From Leclercia sp. UBA7405 (GTDB lineage: Bacteria > Pseudomonadota > Gammaproteobacteria > Enterobacterales > Enterobacteriaceae), in contig DKMV01000230.1 in NCBI GenBank assembly GCA_002469605.1, positions 2,872 through 10,780 of the forward strand: a stretch of DNA of 7,909 nt, read 5' to 3'. Under the pieces are notes generated by a model that was given only the letters and a program-made list of their open reading frames with translations, was not told the DNA's origin and did no database searches. Positions within the stretch are counted from its first letter, which is position 1. Every line of letters begins with the position of its first letter. The translations under genes were made by a program, and so were the position numbers. Of this stretch, positions 6,220-7,909 are shown piece after piece.

Positions 6220-7284
6220 ATGAAGACCTTAACCCTGATGAACGATGATACCCGCTGGCTGGCGGTGCTGGCCCGCGACCCCGCCGCCGACGGGCAGTTT
6301 GTCTTTGCCGTGCAGACCACCGGTATCTTCTGCCGTCCCTCGTGCCGGGCGCGGCATGCCCTGCGTCATAATGTCCGCTTTTATGCCAGCGCCGGGGAGG
6401 CTGCCCGTGCCGGTTTTCGTCCCTGTAAACGCTGCCGCCCCGAGGTGCAGGATCCGCAGGCAAGGCGGCGGCAAACCATTGAGCAGGCCTGCCACCTGCT
6501 GGAGCAGGAGCAGCCTCTCACCCTGGAGTCGCTGGCGCAGCAGCTGGCGATAAGCCCTTATCATCTGCACCGTCTGTTTAAATCCGCCACCGGCATGACG
6601 CCCAAAGCCTGGCAGCAGGCCGCGCGCGCCAGACGCCTGCGCAGCAGGCTGTTGCAGGGTGAGAAGGTGACCGACTCGCTGCTGGCCGCGGGCTTCCCCG
6701 ACAGCAGCAGTTACTATCGCCAGGCCGATGCCGCGCTGGGGATGACCGCCAGGCAGTTTCGCCGCGGCGGGGACGACCTCACCGTGCGTTACGCCCTGAG
6801 CGACTGTCTGCTGGGGCGCTGCCTGGTGGCGGAGAGCGAGCGTGGCATCTGCGCCATTTTACTGGCGGATGACGACGCGGCGCTCCGCACCGAACTGCAT
6901 ACGCTGTTCCCCCATGCGCGCCATGAAGAGGCCGATGCCGGCTTTGCCGCCCGCGTGCGGCAGGTGATTGCCAGCGTGGATCGCCCAGGTGTGGCGCTGG
7001 CGTTGCCGCTGGATCTGCGCGGCACCGCCTTTCAGCAGCAGGTCTGGCAGGCGTTACGCGCCATTCCCGGCGGTGAAACCGCCAGCTACCAGCAGGTGGC
7101 TGCCGCTATCGGCAAACCCGGCGCGGTGCGGGCAGTGGCCCGGGCCTGCGCGGCCAACCGGCTGGCCATTATCATCCCTTGTCACCGCGTGGTGCGCAGC
7201 GACGGCGGCCTCTCTGGCTACCGCTGGGGCAGCGCGCGAAAAGCGGCGATCCTGCGCCGCGAAGCTCACCCTGAGGAGGAGTAA
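6220..7284 (+). CDS. ada: Ada, bifunctional DNA methyltransferase and transcriptional activator
   Basis: Ada repairs alkylated DNA and triggers the adaptive response. The N-terminal domain takes methyl groups from phosphotriesters onto Cys38, which turns Ada into an activator; the C-terminal domain removes methyl from O6-methylguanine and O4-methylthymine onto Cys321. The 354-residue product equals the E. coli length. Zinc ligands Cys38, Cys42, Cys69 and Cys72 are all present (GIFCRPSCRARHAL, FRPCKRC). An AraC-type DNA-binding domain spans about 85-182 (SLAQQLAISPYHLHRLFK; GFPDSSSYYR), followed by the alkyltransferase domain with GTAFQQQVWQALR and active-site PCHRVV (320-325). Nothing essential is missing. 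Start: AAGGAG (6208-6213) lies 6 nt upstream. The stop overlaps the alkB start (TAATG), and the C-terminal Glu-Glu-Glu codons form the alkB Shine-Dalgarno, so the two genes are translationally linked. Confidence 0.97.
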   Translation: MKTLTLMNDDTRWLAVLARDPAADGQFVFAVQTTGIFCRPSCRARHALRHNVRFYASAGEAARAGFRPCKRCRPEVQDPQARRRQTIEQACHLLEQEQPLTLESLAQQLAISPYHLHRLFKSATGMTPKAWQQAARARRLRSRLLQGEKVTDSLLAAGFPDSSSYYRQADAALGMTARQFRRGGDDLTVRYALSDCLLGRCLVAESERGICAILLADDDAALRTELHTLFPHARHEEADAGFAARVRQVIASVDRPGVALALPLDLRGTAFQQQVWQALRAIPGGETASYQQVAAAIGKPGAVRAVARACAANRLAIIIPCHRVVRSDGGLSGYRWGSARKAAILRREAHPEEE

Positions 7285-7286
7285 TG
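7274..7286 (+). promoter_or_regulatory. alkB ribosome-binding site and ada/alkB stop-start overlap
   Basis: AGGAGG (7274-7279) lies within the last ada codons, 4 nt before the alkB ATG at 7284. The ada stop TAA (7282-7284) shares one base with that ATG, an arrangement typical of coupled translation. Confidence 0.85.
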
Positions 7287-7909
7287 CTCGATCTGTTTGC
7301 CGATGCTGAACCCTGGCAGGAGCCGCTGGCGCCGGGCGCGACGATCCTGCGCCGCTTTGCGTTATCCCGCGCCCCCGAGCTGATGGCGGCCATCGAAAAG
7401 GTTGCTGGCCGATCGCCGTTTCGCCAGATGGTCACGCCCGGGGGCTACACCATGTCGGTGGCGATGACCAACTGCGGCGCGCTGGGCTGGACCACCAACG
7501 ATCGCGGCTATCTCTACTCGCCAGACGACCCGCTTACCGGCCAACCCTGGCCGCCTCTGCCGACGGCTTTCGCCGCCTTGTGCAAGGACGCGGCAACGGC
7601 GGCAGGCTATGCGGACTTCACGCCCGATGCCTGCCTCATCAACCGCTACCTGCCGGGAGCCAAGCTCTCTCTGCATCAGGATAAAGACGAGGCGGATCTG
7701 CAAGCGCCCATCGTTTCGTTCTCGCTGGTCCTGCCTGCTGTTCTCTAGTTCCGCGGCTGCCGGCGCAGCGATCCGCTCAAGCGCCTGCTGCTGGAGCATG
7801 GCGACGTGGTGGTGTGGGGCGGCCCGTCCCGGCTCTTCTATCACGGCATACAGCCGCTTAAGCCAGGCCAGCATCCCGCGACCGGGGAATGCCGCTATAA
7901 CTTAACCTT
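7284..7909 (+). pseudogene. alkB: AlkB, DNA repair dioxygenase, interrupted by an in-frame stop (3' end beyond the window)
   Basis: Intact AlkB is an Fe(II)/2-oxoglutarate dioxygenase that removes 1-methyladenine and 3-methylcytosine lesions by oxidation. Codons 1-154 align with E. coli AlkB without indels, from MLDLFADAEPWQEPL through SPFRQMVTPGGYTMSVAMTNCG to the iron ligands His131 and Asp133 in SLHQDKDE. Codon 155, Gln in E. coli, is TAG (7746-7748). The same frame then continues as clear AlkB to the window edge, about codon 208 of a usual 216, with iron ligand His187 (LFYHGIQPL) and Arg204 (CRYNLT). A product ending at 154 lacks these 2-oxoglutarate and iron-binding residues and should be inactive. 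Around the stop (codons 146-159) several normally conserved residues also differ: V146F, G149V, F154L, G157R and L159C relative to E. coli. With the rest of the frame intact, either a recent lesion or a local sequence error is likely; I cannot tell which. Confidence 0.88.

Noticed and set aside
7362..7874. 170-codon open frame antisense to alkB
   Set aside because: Low-complexity Arg/Ala-rich translation opposite a clearly conserved gene; a typical GC-rich shadow frame.
7609..7905. 98-codon plus-strand frame covering the region after the alkB stop
   Set aside because: It is in a different frame from alkB, with no family resemblance; the AlkB C-terminal sequence is in the original frame, so this is not a frameshift continuation.
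1..7909. A new defence, mobile or biosynthetic system
   Set aside because: Every long coding frame is accounted for by conserved core genes in standard order; no transposase, integrase, repeats, attachment sites or CRISPR-like spacing were seen.

Overview
The window is chromosomal DNA from an enterobacterium. The gene order rcsB-rcsD-micF-ompC-apbE-ada-alkB is the core Enterobacteriaceae arrangement known from E. coli. GC-rich coding DNA and an OmpC resembling Klebsiella OmpK36 (signal peptide, long Ser/Gly-rich loop before the FADKAQNF stretch) point to the Klebsiella/Enterobacter/Raoultella group. The sequence alone does not settle the genus.

Left part, minus strand (1-3108): the 5' part of rcsB (response regulator, cut by the window edge) and all of rcsD (phosphotransfer protein), 16 nt apart in one operon. 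Together with rcsC, outside the window, they form the Rcs envelope-stress phosphorelay. Upstream of rcsD is a 322-nt AT-rich gap holding a candidate rcsD promoter.

Middle part (3431-5015): the small RNA micF (minus strand), which represses ompF translation, and the divergent porin gene ompC. The 323 nt between them carry a micF promoter with a marbox (MarA/SoxS/Rob site), three tandem OmpR boxes, the ompC promoter and a structured ompC leader. A clear intrinsic terminator ends ompC. OmpR therefore raises OmpC and, through micF, lowers OmpF.

Right part, plus strand (5092-7909): apbE (FAD:protein FMN transferase lipoprotein), then the adaptive alkylation-response operon ada-alkB. A textbook Ada box lies across the apbE stop codon, and ada and alkB overlap by one base.

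The most unusual feature is alkB. It matches the E. coli protein without indels through residue 154, then has an in-frame TAG in place of Gln155, inside a roughly 50-bp cluster of unusual substitutions. The reading frame beyond remains perfectly AlkB-like (His187, Arg204) to the window end. This is either a very recent nonsense lesion or a patch of poor sequence. I found no mobile element, CRISPR array, tRNA, rRNA or novel multi-gene system; apart from alkB this is a conserved core region.
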